Shown piece by piece: positions 33,553-43,152 of a stretch of 64,000 nt of DNA. Source of the stretch: Paenibacillus sp. PL2-23 (lineage in GTDB: Bacteria; Bacillota; Bacilli; Paenibacillales; Paenibacillaceae). Position 1 is the first letter of the stretch. Every line of letters begins with the position of its first letter. The notes beneath the pieces were generated by a model. It ran no database searches and was not told the DNA's origin. It saw only the letters and a list, made by a program, of their open reading frames with translations. A program made the translations under genes and the position numbers. Location of the stretch: assembly GCF_040834005.1 (NCBI RefSeq), contig NZ_CP162129.1, forward strand, positions 1,531,501-1,595,500, written 5' to 3'.

Positions 33553-34893
33553 GTGGTAGGAGTGGCTAATAGCGGGAATGCGAGCCTGGATGAACGCTTC
33601 TGGGAAGCGTCACTGACCGATATAAAAAATGGATTTCTGTTCGTAGAGGACCAAGCTGGCTATTGCTGTTTGATTTGCGGCGCCTTGTTCGAGGAAGGCG
33701 AGATCTTCAAGCTGCCAGGCGAGGAACGATACTTCGATGCGAGAAAATATGCTTCTTATCACGTGAGCAAGGAGCATGGCACCATGCTGGAATGCCTCTT
33801 AAGCCTCGACAAAAAAGCGACAGGGCTGACAGACATCCAGAAGGAAATGATCCGTGATTTTGCAGCGGGTCTTGGTGACAACGAGATCGTGAAGCGGACT
33901 GGTGGCAGTGCTTCGACTGTGCGGAATCACCGGTTTGTTCTGAAGGAGAAGGCGAAGCAAGCCAAGCTGCTCCTTGCGATTATGGAGCTAATGGAAGCGG
34001 GTACGACGCAGGAGCCAAGGTTTGTGCCCATTCACCGAACAAGCACCATCATGGATGAACGGTTTGCTCTAACGGAGGACGAATACAAGGATATGATTCG
34101 GCGATATTTTCCGGAGGGGCCTGAGGGACCGCTGGATGGCATTCCGAGCAAGCAGAAGCGCAAGGTCGCCGTGCTGCGTCACATCGCTTCGTTCTTCCAG
34201 ACTGGCGAAGCTTATTCAGAAGAGGAAGTGAACGAGAAGCTGAAGCGTTTTTCACCGGAGGAATATGTGACGATTCGCAGGTATTTGGTCGATTACGGGT
34301 ATTTGGACCGCAAGAGCGATGGCTCTCAATATTGGGTGCCAACTATAGGAAGGGATGAGGATGGAATGAAGGATAGGTATATTGGTGAACTTGTAGGAGC
34401 TAAGAAGAGAGAGAAAGCCGCGGCTGCTGCCCAGACTGGCGAGGAACAGATGGAGGCTGTGGCAATGCCCGAAGCTGCCAGGTCTGGTCCCGATAAAGCC
34501 GCCCGGAAGGCTCTGACTGCAGAATATCAGGAGCGGGAGCGGGAGATGGGCGTCTATCAGATCAAAAATGAAGCGAACGGTCGTGTATTTATCGGGGCGT
34601 CGACCAATATGAACGGGCTGTGGAACAAGGAGAAGTTCGTGCTAGGACTAGGCTCTCATATGAACAAGGAGCTTCAGAAGGATTGGAAGCTGTTTGGCGA
34701 AGAGCAGTTCTCCTTCCATATCCTTGATACGGTTAAAACAGACGGTACCGTCCGTTATGACTATAAAGACGTCTATGACGAGGAAGGCAAGGAGCAGGCG
34801 GGGGTAACGAAGGGTTATCGCCGGGAAGTTGAGGCATTGAAGGACAAATGGCTGGAGAAGCTGAAGCCTTTTGGAGACAAAGGATATCATTAA
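33553..34893 (+). CDS. Zn-finger / HTH / DUF2087 / GIY-YIG nuclease fusion protein
   Basis: A 446-residue multidomain protein. Residues 35-80 hold C39-x2-C42 and H70-x4-H75, a possible zinc site. Residues 90-140 form a LuxR-type helix-turn-helix (GLTDIQKEMIRDFAAGL, then GGSASTVRNHRF). Residues 195-262 match DUF2087 (KRKVAVLRHIASFFQTGEAY, VTIRRYLVDYGYLDRKSDG). After a charged linker, residues 331-400 form a GIY-YIG endonuclease domain (GVYQIKNEANGRVFIGAS, HMNKELQKDWKLFGEEQFSF). Either of two GTG codons 9 nt apart could be the start, with AGGAAAGG upstream. It may cut or bind DNA, or be a regulator with a vestigial nuclease; function unknown. Single gene between an array and a terminator. Confidence 0.8.
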   Translation: MVGVANSGNASLDERFWEASLTDIKNGFLFVEDQAGYCCLICGALFEEGEIFKLPGEERYFDARKYASYHVSKEHGTMLECLLSLDKKATGLTDIQKEMIRDFAAGLGDNEIVKRTGGSASTVRNHRFVLKEKAKQAKLLLAIMELMEAGTTQEPRFVPIHRTSTIMDERFALTEDEYKDMIRRYFPEGPEGPLDGIPSKQKRKVAVLRHIASFFQTGEAYSEEEVNEKLKRFSPEEYVTIRRYLVDYGYLDRKSDGSQYWVPTIGRDEDGMKDRYIGELVGAKKREKAAAAAQTGEEQMEAVAMPEAARSGPDKAARKALTAEYQEREREMGVYQIKNEANGRVFIGASTNMNGLWNKEKFVLGLGSHMNKELQKDWKLFGEEQFSFHILDTVKTDGTVRYDYKDVYDEEGKEQAGVTKGYRREVEALKDKWLEKLKPFGDKGYH

Positions 34894-34993
34894 TGGCTGA
34901 TGTGCAGGCATTTATTGACAGAGGACTTGTTGTACAGTAATCTAGTGGAAGAAGAAAAACATCGCGTAACGAAAATCAATAGGTAACACAGCG

Positions 34994-35047
34994 AAGCACG
35001 CTTACTCCATGTCCGTTCTGGACTGGTGAGAAGTGTGCTTTTTTTTT
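34994..35047 (+). terminator. Rho-independent terminator after the GIY-YIG fusion gene
   Basis: AAGCACGCTT pairs with AAGTGTGCTT, followed by a T-run of eight or more. Confidence 0.8.
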
Positions 35048-35093
35048 GCTTGCTGCAGGTGTTGAAATTAAAAATTGGCAAGGAGTGTAAATC

Positions 35094-36062
35094 ATGTTAC
35101 AAATGAAAAGAAACGTTATTGCTGCTATGTCTGGCATTGTTTTAACGCTGGCTGTGCTCATGAATATGGGGATCAAGGGCGTCGATGCGTCAGAGCGGGC
35201 AACTATTGTCAAAACGTTCGAGCTGGCCAATCCGATCGAATTATTGACCTTGACGGTGGAAGGCTACGATGGCCTGTTTCGTTCGCGCTTGATGCTGCCT
35301 GACGGGCATGTCATTCATGGGCCGGAGAGTACTCGAATCCAGTATGAGGACGAAGCTCGTTGGTCAACTGTTTATTCGGTCTCTCGGGCGGCGAAGGGAC
35401 TCTATACGATCACGATCGATGCTCCAATCCAAGCCTTTTATAATCTTATCGTCGACGTGCCATTGTTTTCGGATATTGCGGGGCACTGGGCGAGGGAGGT
35501 CATCAGCGACTACGTCAGCCGCGGCATTGTGAATGGCTATGGGGATGGTCGGTTTGGTCCGGAGGATGCGGTGACTGGCGAAGCGCTTATTAAAATGATG
35601 GTGCTGGCGTTAACGGAGGAGCAGCCTAATGGGCTATTTATTTGGTCAAAACCGTTCCGTTGGAGGATGCAAGACGAAGAGCTAAGTCTCCAAATGGGCT
35701 GGAAGGAATATGACTTCTTGAGCAAAACGAGCAAGCCCTGGTCCGCATCGTATCTTAGCGCAGCTGCTGATTTAGGCATAACAAAAGACTGGGACGAGGG
35801 GCAGATGAAGGCGTCATTCAAAAGGAAGGACGTCGCGCTGTTAATCGGGAATATGATGAGTCTGCTGGTAATGGATACATCGAAGACGGTACATTTTACG
35901 GATACATCGACTCTTAGCAAAAAATATCTGGATGCCATTAGTCTGATTAGCAGCCAATCCATTATTACCGGCTATCCCGACAAAACATTTCGTCCGGAAG
36001 CTCCGGTTACAAGAGCCGAAACAATCAAAATGATTGCCCGACTTGAAGGCTTTCTTAAATAA
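35094..36062 (+). CDS. Secreted SLH-domain protein 1
   Basis: A 322-residue surface protein. A signal peptide (KRNVIAAMSGIVLTLAVLM, cleavage near VDAS) is followed by a beta-rich domain of about 90 residues and then three S-layer-homology modules: FSDIAGHWAREVISDYVSRG, the less conserved one around YLSAAADLGITKDW, and VHFTDTSTLSKKYLDAISL ending in VTRAETIKMIARL. SLH modules bind pyruvylated secondary cell-wall polymer. AAGGAG precedes the start. It is the first gene of a three-gene surface operon, with 24 nt to the next start codon. Confidence 0.88.
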   Translation: MLQMKRNVIAAMSGIVLTLAVLMNMGIKGVDASERATIVKTFELANPIELLTLTVEGYDGLFRSRLMLPDGHVIHGPESTRIQYEDEARWSTVYSVSRAAKGLYTITIDAPIQAFYNLIVDVPLFSDIAGHWAREVISDYVSRGIVNGYGDGRFGPEDAVTGEALIKMMVLALTEEQPNGLFIWSKPFRWRMQDEELSLQMGWKEYDFLSKTSKPWSASYLSAAADLGITKDWDEGQMKASFKRKDVALLIGNMMSLLVMDTSKTVHFTDTSTLSKKYLDAISLISSQSIITGYPDKTFRPEAPVTRAETIKMIARLEGFLK

Positions 36063-36086
36063 CACAAATCATTGGAGGAAAGACAG

Positions 36087-37343
36087 ATGAAGAAGCTGAT
36101 TGTATTTGGTATGACACTTATGCTTGTATTAGGCGCGATTGCACCAGTTGGACAAGCCAACGTGGCTGGGGCTGAAGAGCTTCCATTTAGTGATATTGCT
36201 AAACATTGGGCCAAGGACAATATCCTCAAGGCTTACGAGAGCGGTCTTGTCGATGGATTTCCGGATGGCACATTTCGACCGGATGCTGTGGTGACGGGTG
36301 ATCAATTTCTGGTTATGATGCTTCGTGCGCATAGCGTTACTGTGGATGGGAAGACGGAGTTTGATCCGGAGTGGTTTGATAAATTAGAGGAGTATCAACC
36401 AACGTTTTTAAATACTATCAAGCTGACCGTCAAAAAGCAAAACTTTAATTTTCAAAATGCCAGTAATGACTATTGGGCTAAACCGTATGTTGATTTTATT
36501 TATGATACGCCAGTATTGAAAACGTGGGATACGGTTTTTCCAAAAGACTACGCCCTCTATAAAAAGCAGATTAAGAGGGAAGAGGCATCATATTTATTAG
36601 GCCAATGGTTCACTTCCTTAGAAAACAGCTATCAAGATATGTACATTGAATACGTAATTAAAAACTCGGGTCTAAAGGATTTTAATAATTTTGGTTTAGA
36701 TGTAGGTGCTCATCGAGCATCTATGCTTATTTCAGGAATTATGAATGGTTATCCGACCATGTATTTCTACCCTAAACGGTATGTTACGAGAGCAGAAGCA
36801 TTAACAATGGCTCAGCGACTTAGAGATCCATCTCTTCGTAAGCCCTTTACTCCAAATTTGCAGGGTCAATATTACACATTGGTTGATACCAACTATTACC
36901 TTTTCAGTGATAAGTATAAATTTGATTTCTATAATACTGCCCTAAACCTCGCAAAAAAACACGTAACAACCGGGTTCATTCATCTATCTGGAGGAAACGC
37001 AATCGAGATTTTCAAGTCGGAGGATGAAAGAGATAAATTTATATATATGACGAAAACAATGCAATTCACAAATAGACCTCTACCCGAATTGATTGTTTCA
37101 GTTGATCCGTATGATTACAAAACAGTCAGTATCGACTTTCCATTTGATACAACATTCCCGAACACTAAAGCCTATTTGAATGCGGCATATGAGTTGCTTG
37201 CAGGAGGCGGTAAGGGGGCTCAACTTAAATCCAAGGTCGATTCGCTTGTAAAGGAAGGACTACCCGAAAACTTTACTTTTAATGGGAAAAAATACACTTT
37301 CTATAATCACGGAAAAACCATCGAATTAACGATGTACTACTAG
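36087..37343 (+). CDS. Secreted SLH-domain protein 2
   Basis: A 418-residue surface protein with signal peptide (KKLIVFGMTLMLVLGAIAP, cleavage near VAGA) and three SLH modules: FSDIAKHWAKDNILKAYESG, the divergent YWAKPYVDFIYDTPV region, and GIMNGYPTMYFYPKRYVTRAE. The last 140 residues (after LRDPS) are not recognised. From about 36340 the DNA turns clearly AT-rich compared with neighbouring genes. The ATG chosen has GGAGGA 8 nt upstream. It lies 11 nt before the large protein gene and is probably co-transcribed and functionally linked to it. Confidence 0.87.
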   Translation: MKKLIVFGMTLMLVLGAIAPVGQANVAGAEELPFSDIAKHWAKDNILKAYESGLVDGFPDGTFRPDAVVTGDQFLVMMLRAHSVTVDGKTEFDPEWFDKLEEYQPTFLNTIKLTVKKQNFNFQNASNDYWAKPYVDFIYDTPVLKTWDTVFPKDYALYKKQIKREEASYLLGQWFTSLENSYQDMYIEYVIKNSGLKDFNNFGLDVGAHRASMLISGIMNGYPTMYFYPKRYVTRAEALTMAQRLRDPSLRKPFTPNLQGQYYTLVDTNYYLFSDKYKFDFYNTALNLAKKHVTTGFIHLSGGNAIEIFKSEDERDKFIYMTKTMQFTNRPLPELIVSVDPYDYKTVSIDFPFDTTFPNTKAYLNAAYELLAGGGKGAQLKSKVDSLVKEGLPENFTFNGKKYTFYNHGKTIELTMYY

Positions 37344-37354
37344 GAGTTGAGTAA

Positions 37355-40300
37355 ATGAGCAGAAAAAATAACCAACGTATAGCATGGTTGATGTTAGTTG
37401 CATTTACTTTATCATTTAGTTCTTATTTTTATTGGCCATCTGATCTAGTTGAAGCGAGCACAACACCAACACCAACAACAATTAATGGATATCCAAACAA
37501 ATGCCTATATAATCCTAGTGTTGACGGCCCGATACCTGCTGACGTTGCCCCATGCTCGCTGCCCTCAAAGGACAACAAGAATGGATTCAAGTTCAATTCG
37601 AAATTTTATTACGATGCTGTAATTATAGACAACGATCCTTATACCGTCGTACCAGCTAGAAAGCTAATTGTTTATGGGACGCCTTTCAGCGTTCCTTCCA
37701 AGATTCAAGGCTTTAAGAAAGGTATGCAGCCCGATGGCGGTCAAATTATTCCCGATCAGGGCCACTTTTACGTATATAGTAACGATCATGGCGGGTATGT
37801 TTTTGGAGAATACCGTTACCTTGGCTTCACCTATGATAACAACCTTTATTCAAACATTAACTTTATCGTAGATGCGGACCTTGGAATACCGATAGCAAAC
37901 AAACATTGGATTTACTTGCCTTGGAAAGAAATACCGGACTCCGTGTATGCCCGTAAACCGGCTACACCTGGACCTATGTATGAAAATGGAGCAGATGCTA
38001 ACGTTACTCTCCCAGTATACGACCCCATTAAAGAATATATCGATAATAAGTTGCAGATTTCATTTAATCAAAGCGTTCGATACTCCGATCGATATAAAAT
38101 ACTTTCTGGAAGCCAATACAAAGACTCAAGACAATATATGTCCCTGCACCAGCCACCCACAACCAAAGAACGCGGCATAGGCACCATGTATCACTACAGC
38201 TGGGATAGCCATTCCATTTGGTATCAAACATTCTTTATGCCTAAGCTCGACGAAATGACAAAGGACCGTAGCGTAGTACCGGCCTCTTGCGCCGTTGTTC
38301 CAGTAAATTCAAAGCCAATTGCCATCGGAAAAAGTAAAAAGGTTAAGGTCGAAGTAAAGCTCACCGGAACCTTGCTGGACGAGGACTACTACGGCGACCC
38401 ATTGGATGAATTCCTCTACTATACCCGCAAGGACATCGACTACTGGCGTTTGGACTTACTCAATCCATCGGGCGGAGGGTACACGCAGCTGGCTTCCAAC
38501 AAAGCCAAGGATGGAGTCATCGTGCAGAACAATGCCGCCTCGGCCATATACACCATTGAAGTTGATACAGAGAAGCTGGATCGATCAAGCAGCCAGGTAT
38601 GGAAATATAAATCCAGCGCAGGCGTGTTCGCCTTCTATTATGACCATACCTACAACAATCCGTCTTACACGGCTCAATATTGTAACCTTGAAGTGAATTT
38701 TGAGCCAACAGAAAAGCAGCCTATGCTGAGCAGCTTCGGCGTCGTTCCAGAAATCCACTTCGAGCGTTTGTCGCAGTTCACAAGTCGGATGCTCGGCTAT
38801 GAGGATCACTCTTACGGAACAGACGTCGATTATTATGAATTCGAAATTACCAATACGAATGACGGCAGCAAAGCAACAAGGAGATTTGATCCTGCGATAC
38901 CGGAGATTAAAGCGCCCAACGCGGGATATTTGGACCAGGAGGCTGTACAGAGCTTTTTGTACCAATTCATGAAGACTAAGCTGACTCAAGAGATGGTTGC
39001 CGCTCCAATCTCACAGCAATTCGAGATTAAGCAGACCATCGTCGATCGAGACGCTGCCGTCAACAACAAATCCATGGCTATACAGACCGTCACCTTGATT
39101 CATTCTCCAGTAGCCGGTTGCGGTGTAGATCATGATACGCTTCCAGCACCCCCGCAATACATCTCGCCCAAAGCTGACTGGCCATTTGACTGGTATGACG
39201 TCGTCCCCTTCCCCGTAACCGATTCAGGACCAGATTTGATCCCCCATAAAGGGTGCGAGGAGCCGGCAGGCTATGACGAGTTTACAAAACGAGTGTTTAT
39301 CGACGGGACGGAGATTGATGCTCATGCCTTTTACAGCGGCAACTACATCTTTGGCGAAGATGAATTAGGCATAAGGGAAGTGAAAACGACCTTCACCGCT
39401 CCGGACGGCACGGAGTCGTTCAAAATTCAGCATGCCGTCATTCATGAATCGAAGCCCCGGGTTTCCCTGAAGCTCGAAGGCTTGTACAAGCAAAACCGTA
39501 CGATGAAAGCAATCGATGGATCAGCCGCCAGCAATGACCAGTGGGTGGAGCAGCAAGCCCCTCTGGAAATTACATCGTTCAGCTATGTGCAGCCAGCCGA
39601 TCCCAAGCTGAAGTGCCGAACCGGTTATTGCGAAGCAAACAAGTCCGAAAAGCTGTTTATGTACAAGGAGCCCGGCCAGTATCAAATGAGCATAGCAGCG
39701 AAACGCGTCATTACCTATGGCGGCGGCAAAACGATTACACGTTATTCCGATCCCTACGTCGTAGATTATGAAATCATGCCCGACTATAAGCCGGCTCTCA
39801 TCGCTCATGCTTACAACTCGGAGATCAGCCGATTGGACAAGCTGGAGCTGCTTTATGATGCCGTCAGCACGGACGGAGATTTTATCTCCCAACAAAATAT
39901 GAAGGTCTACCATGATTCAGACAATGATGGTGACTTTGACGAGCTTGTATTTGAGACGGATCAACCGGTAACAGAGCTTCCTCAGCTGACCAAGCTGGGT
40001 CAATACCAGATCGTCGTCAATGCCAAGGAAGGCACTGCTCAGGATCGGCTTATGGAGTTCATTGCGCCAGCAGATGATCAGACACATACGATTGAATCGT
40101 ATTTCTTCATCGACAACTATGCGCCGTCAAGCGATTTGTATTTGGATGTGCCTAACGAAAAGGCAGATATGGATGTCTTCATCATGCTCGACGCCAACCT
40201 GAAGCAGGAGTCAACAGATTATGTGCGAGGCAACAAAGTCACGCTCACCAATGCCTTCAACAGCGCGAATATGCTGGCCAATATCGGCATATGGGATATG

Positions 40301-43054
40301 AGGACCTATACGTACAGCCAGTCTGCCAGCACGAGCGACAGTACGGGAACATCCTACCCGGGCAGCTTTATATCATACAGCTCGGAGGGCTATTCGGGAA
40401 CGCTGGCGAGAACCAGTGTATCCAATTCCCCATATGATCGGGATGAAGGGAAATTTATATCCAAAACAGACTCAAAAACAGAGACAGGAACATGCTCGAG
40501 TACCGTTACCACCTATTATGATGAGAAAGGTAACTTCCATAGCTCAAGCAGCTGGAGCAACTGTGACAGCACTCAGCCTTATAGTGATGGAAAATATAGC
40601 GGGACATTATCACGAACCGGCGAAACCCCTAATGGTCCAAGCTGCGGAACCTCAGGTCCCAAAAACGGATCATGCTCCAGAGGCTGGACCGCACATTATT
40701 CCGGCACCGTGTATTGGACCCGTGATGTTTGGGAGCCCAAGATGGTGACTTACGACAGCTACACGGGGTATTACAGCGGCACCATTTACAAAGACGTAAG
40801 GCAGCCATACGATACACACTTCATGCGTGCCGTTCCAACAAAGTATGTCATTTATATTTCCGATGGCGGGGCAACCCAATTGTCGGATCTGCAAAATGTC
40901 ATGAACAAACATAATGCGCGGCTCATACTTGTTGGCTCGAATACCTTGCCCTCACAAATCAGCAATGACAAGTTTATACCAAATGACGACGCTATCGAAA
41001 ATATTATGAGCGAAGTCATCCAGTATATCGCGGAAAGCAATCCCGCTAATCCGAAAGTGCTGAAGCTTGTGGGAGAAACGGTTGGTACAGCTACTGCCAC
41101 CTTTGATGCAGAGAGAGATCCCGTGCCAGACGAAAATGACCAGCTGCAAATCATACAGGATCCCAGCTATTACGATAATTCCATGGGGTTCGACACGTTC
41201 GGAGGGAGGTCTCTTATCTCCCATAAGAGCGCGGCGAACTGGCAGCCCTATCAATCCAGCGTGACGCTGAGCAAGCCGGGCAAATACCAGTTCATCAGGC
41301 GTACCAAAGACCTGCCAAGCAGCGATCCCCGGTTCGCGGACTACGCTTATTTTTCAAATGAATCCGTTATCGATGTGTATGTGCATCGCAAGCCGATACC
41401 GGATGTAACGCTGGACTTCGATTATATGCTGAACGAAAATCGTTACCGGACGACGTGGGTGGACATGAGCTATGATCTTGACCATAACGTAACGAGGGCG
41501 GCGACGGATCGCGGCATACAGAGCCGTTCGATTAAGCTGACGAACCAAGGAACCGGCGAGGTGTTTACGAGAATACCGGAAGCGGTTGAGCCTGGGACGT
41601 ACCTGCTAGATTATATGGTGCAGGATATTGAAGGCGAGTGGTCCGACCCCATTCAGCGCACCTACGAGCTGCCCAGCACGGTTCCCGTGCAGATGGCATC
41701 CAAGCTGAAAACAACGTACAGCGGCTTTTCTCTGGGCAGCGTGCCGGCCAGCGAAGGTCTAACGGCTTATGAGCTGTGGACCCGCTATCCTTATGCGATC
41801 AGCCTACAGTTCAATATGGGGCATATCTTGGCACGGTCCGTTCCCCACTATACAGGAACAAAGACGGGCAACGATATTCGCTGGGCGGATGAAATGTTTA
41901 CGATACCTCATACGACGCCTGACGGTCCCTATACGTTTACGATACGCGGCAATGGCTCCGTATCAGGCTCTACGGCAACGCAAACCTATACCGTAAACGT
42001 GGTGACGCCCATTGATCTGTCGGGACGAATCGATTCCGGCGACAGCTCCCTCCAGGATATTGGCGAGCTCGTTGTAGGAGAGGGCTACAGGCTGCATGCC
42101 GGTACAACCAAATATCCGGATCAGACGGTGAACGCTGGGGCAACGACCGTTGTTATGTTCAAGGGCACTCCTTATGAGCGAACGGTCATTCTAAACTCCA
42201 TAACGAACTCGACAGTTGGATATGGGCGCAAAAGCTGGAGCGGCTCCTTTACGGTGGGCAATATGCCGGATGGCAGTTATACCTTTGAGTGGAGATCGCG
42301 TACGCCGAACGGGAATGTTCAGACGGTAAGCAAGGGGGTTGAGGTCGTCAATAATCGCCCGCCAACCGCCGACTTTATTTGGACACCGAATCCGGTATAC
42401 GAGGGCGACCTGGTGCAAATTGTTCCCAGTGTGCAGGATCTCGATGGAGATGGGCTGAATGTGCAATACGAGCTGACAAGTCCAAGCGGAAGCAAGCAGG
42501 TATTCCAGTACAACCTAACGCCGAATTACGCCCACACTGGACCGCAAGCCCGTATGGTAGAGACCGGCGTCTGGCGGATGAGGCTCAGCGTCAGCGACGG
42601 CAGAGCTCCGGCTGTCATAGTCGAGAAGTCCTGGGAGGCCAGGGCGCTGCATGTCGGAGGGCAAGTGCTTCATACCGACTTGTGGAATGAGCATCGTCTA
42701 GCCTACAACCTCAAGAAGAGCGGGAATTCGGAATCGCCTCGCGGCTACGGAGTGTTCTGGGCGGGAGAAAGGTTCCTGCTCCAGGCGGATACCACACTGA
42801 CGGGCACGGCAACGCGGGCGGAGCGGGTAGAGGTCGCATTCGGCGAATATCGAGCGACGCTGACGGCTGTCGACGCGGCACGGACGAGTTGGATGGGCGA
42901 GCTGTGGGACGAGGCATTCGAGAGCTTGCCGGATGGTCCCGCTAGCTTTTTGTTTACGGCCTATTATTCCAACGGGACAGTCAAGACGACGGAAGTGACC
43001 GTGACGCTTCAGGGAGATGTGTCGCAAATCGTTGGCGTGCATCGGGTGAAATAG
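37355..43054 (+). CDS. Giant secreted multidomain surface protein (1899 residues)
   Basis: Not matched to a named family. An N-terminal signal peptide (IAWLMLVAFTLSFSSYFYW) leads to beta-rich regions. Residues about 940-1230 look like a von Willebrand A-type domain (MDVFIMLDANL start, KYVIYISDGGA and ARLILVGSN later) interrupted by a 150-residue Ser/Tyr/Gly-rich insertion with repeated YSGT motifs. Two similar Ig-like modules near the C-terminus, ending in SWSGSFTVGNMPDGSYTF and SWMGELWDEAFESLPDG, flank a PKD-like domain (ADFIWTPNPVYEGD, DLDGDGLNVQYEL). No sortase motif, SLH module or C-terminal membrane helix is seen. The first 1 kb is AT-rich, the rest normal. ATG preceded by AGGAGTTGAGTAA. 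Probably works at the surface with the two SLH proteins before it. Confidence 0.8.
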   Translation: MSRKNNQRIAWLMLVAFTLSFSSYFYWPSDLVEASTTPTPTTINGYPNKCLYNPSVDGPIPADVAPCSLPSKDNKNGFKFNSKFYYDAVIIDNDPYTVVPARKLIVYGTPFSVPSKIQGFKKGMQPDGGQIIPDQGHFYVYSNDHGGYVFGEYRYLGFTYDNNLYSNINFIVDADLGIPIANKHWIYLPWKEIPDSVYARKPATPGPMYENGADANVTLPVYDPIKEYIDNKLQISFNQSVRYSDRYKILSGSQYKDSRQYMSLHQPPTTKERGIGTMYHYSWDSHSIWYQTFFMPKLDEMTKDRSVVPASCAVVPVNSKPIAIGKSKKVKVEVKLTGTLLDEDYYGDPLDEFLYYTRKDIDYWRLDLLNPSGGGYTQLASNKAKDGVIVQNNAASAIYTIEVDTEKLDRSSSQVWKYKSSAGVFAFYYDHTYNNPSYTAQYCNLEVNFEPTEKQPMLSSFGVVPEIHFERLSQFTSRMLGYEDHSYGTDVDYYEFEITNTNDGSKATRRFDPAIPEIKAPNAGYLDQEAVQSFLYQFMKTKLTQEMVAAPISQQFEIKQTIVDRDAAVNNKSMAIQTVTLIHSPVAGCGVDHDTLPAPPQYISPKADWPFDWYDVVPFPVTDSGPDLIPHKGCEEPAGYDEFTKRVFIDGTEIDAHAFYSGNYIFGEDELGIREVKTTFTAPDGTESFKIQHAVIHESKPRVSLKLEGLYKQNRTMKAIDGSAASNDQWVEQQAPLEITSFSYVQPADPKLKCRTGYCEANKSEKLFMYKEPGQYQMSIAAKRVITYGGGKTITRYSDPYVVDYEIMPDYKPALIAHAYNSEISRLDKLELLYDAVSTDGDFISQQNMKVYHDSDNDGDFDELVFETDQPVTELPQLTKLGQYQIVVNAKEGTAQDRLMEFIAPADDQTHTIESYFFIDNYAPSSDLYLDVPNEKADMDVFIMLDANLKQESTDYVRGNKVTLTNAFNSANMLANIGIWDMRTYTYSQSASTSDSTGTSYPGSFISYSSEGYSGTLARTSVSNSPYDRDEGKFISKTDSKTETGTCSSTVTTYYDEKGNFHSSSSWSNCDSTQPYSDGKYSGTLSRTGETPNGPSCGTSGPKNGSCSRGWTAHYSGTVYWTRDVWEPKMVTYDSYTGYYSGTIYKDVRQPYDTHFMRAVPTKYVIYISDGGATQLSDLQNVMNKHNARLILVGSNTLPSQISNDKFIPNDDAIENIMSEVIQYIAESNPANPKVLKLVGETVGTATATFDAERDPVPDENDQLQIIQDPSYYDNSMGFDTFGGRSLISHKSAANWQPYQSSVTLSKPGKYQFIRRTKDLPSSDPRFADYAYFSNESVIDVYVHRKPIPDVTLDFDYMLNENRYRTTWVDMSYDLDHNVTRAATDRGIQSRSIKLTNQGTGEVFTRIPEAVEPGTYLLDYMVQDIEGEWSDPIQRTYELPSTVPVQMASKLKTTYSGFSLGSVPASEGLTAYELWTRYPYAISLQFNMGHILARSVPHYTGTKTGNDIRWADEMFTIPHTTPDGPYTFTIRGNGSVSGSTATQTYTVNVVTPIDLSGRIDSGDSSLQDIGELVVGEGYRLHAGTTKYPDQTVNAGATTVVMFKGTPYERTVILNSITNSTVGYGRKSWSGSFTVGNMPDGSYTFEWRSRTPNGNVQTVSKGVEVVNNRPPTADFIWTPNPVYEGDLVQIVPSVQDLDGDGLNVQYELTSPSGSKQVFQYNLTPNYAHTGPQARMVETGVWRMRLSVSDGRAPAVIVEKSWEARALHVGGQVLHTDLWNEHRLAYNLKKSGNSESPRGYGVFWAGERFLLQADTTLTGTATRAERVEVAFGEYRATLTAVDAARTSWMGELWDEAFESLPDGPASFLFTAYYSNGTVKTTEVTVTLQGDVSQIVGVHRVK

Positions 43055-43152
43055 ATCCCATATGGGCAGACATGAATTACTGCAAAAATTGGCATGCTAT
43101 GACTGTTAAGCGTGATATTACAGTAGAGGCTGGCGAAAGGAAGGGATGTTGG

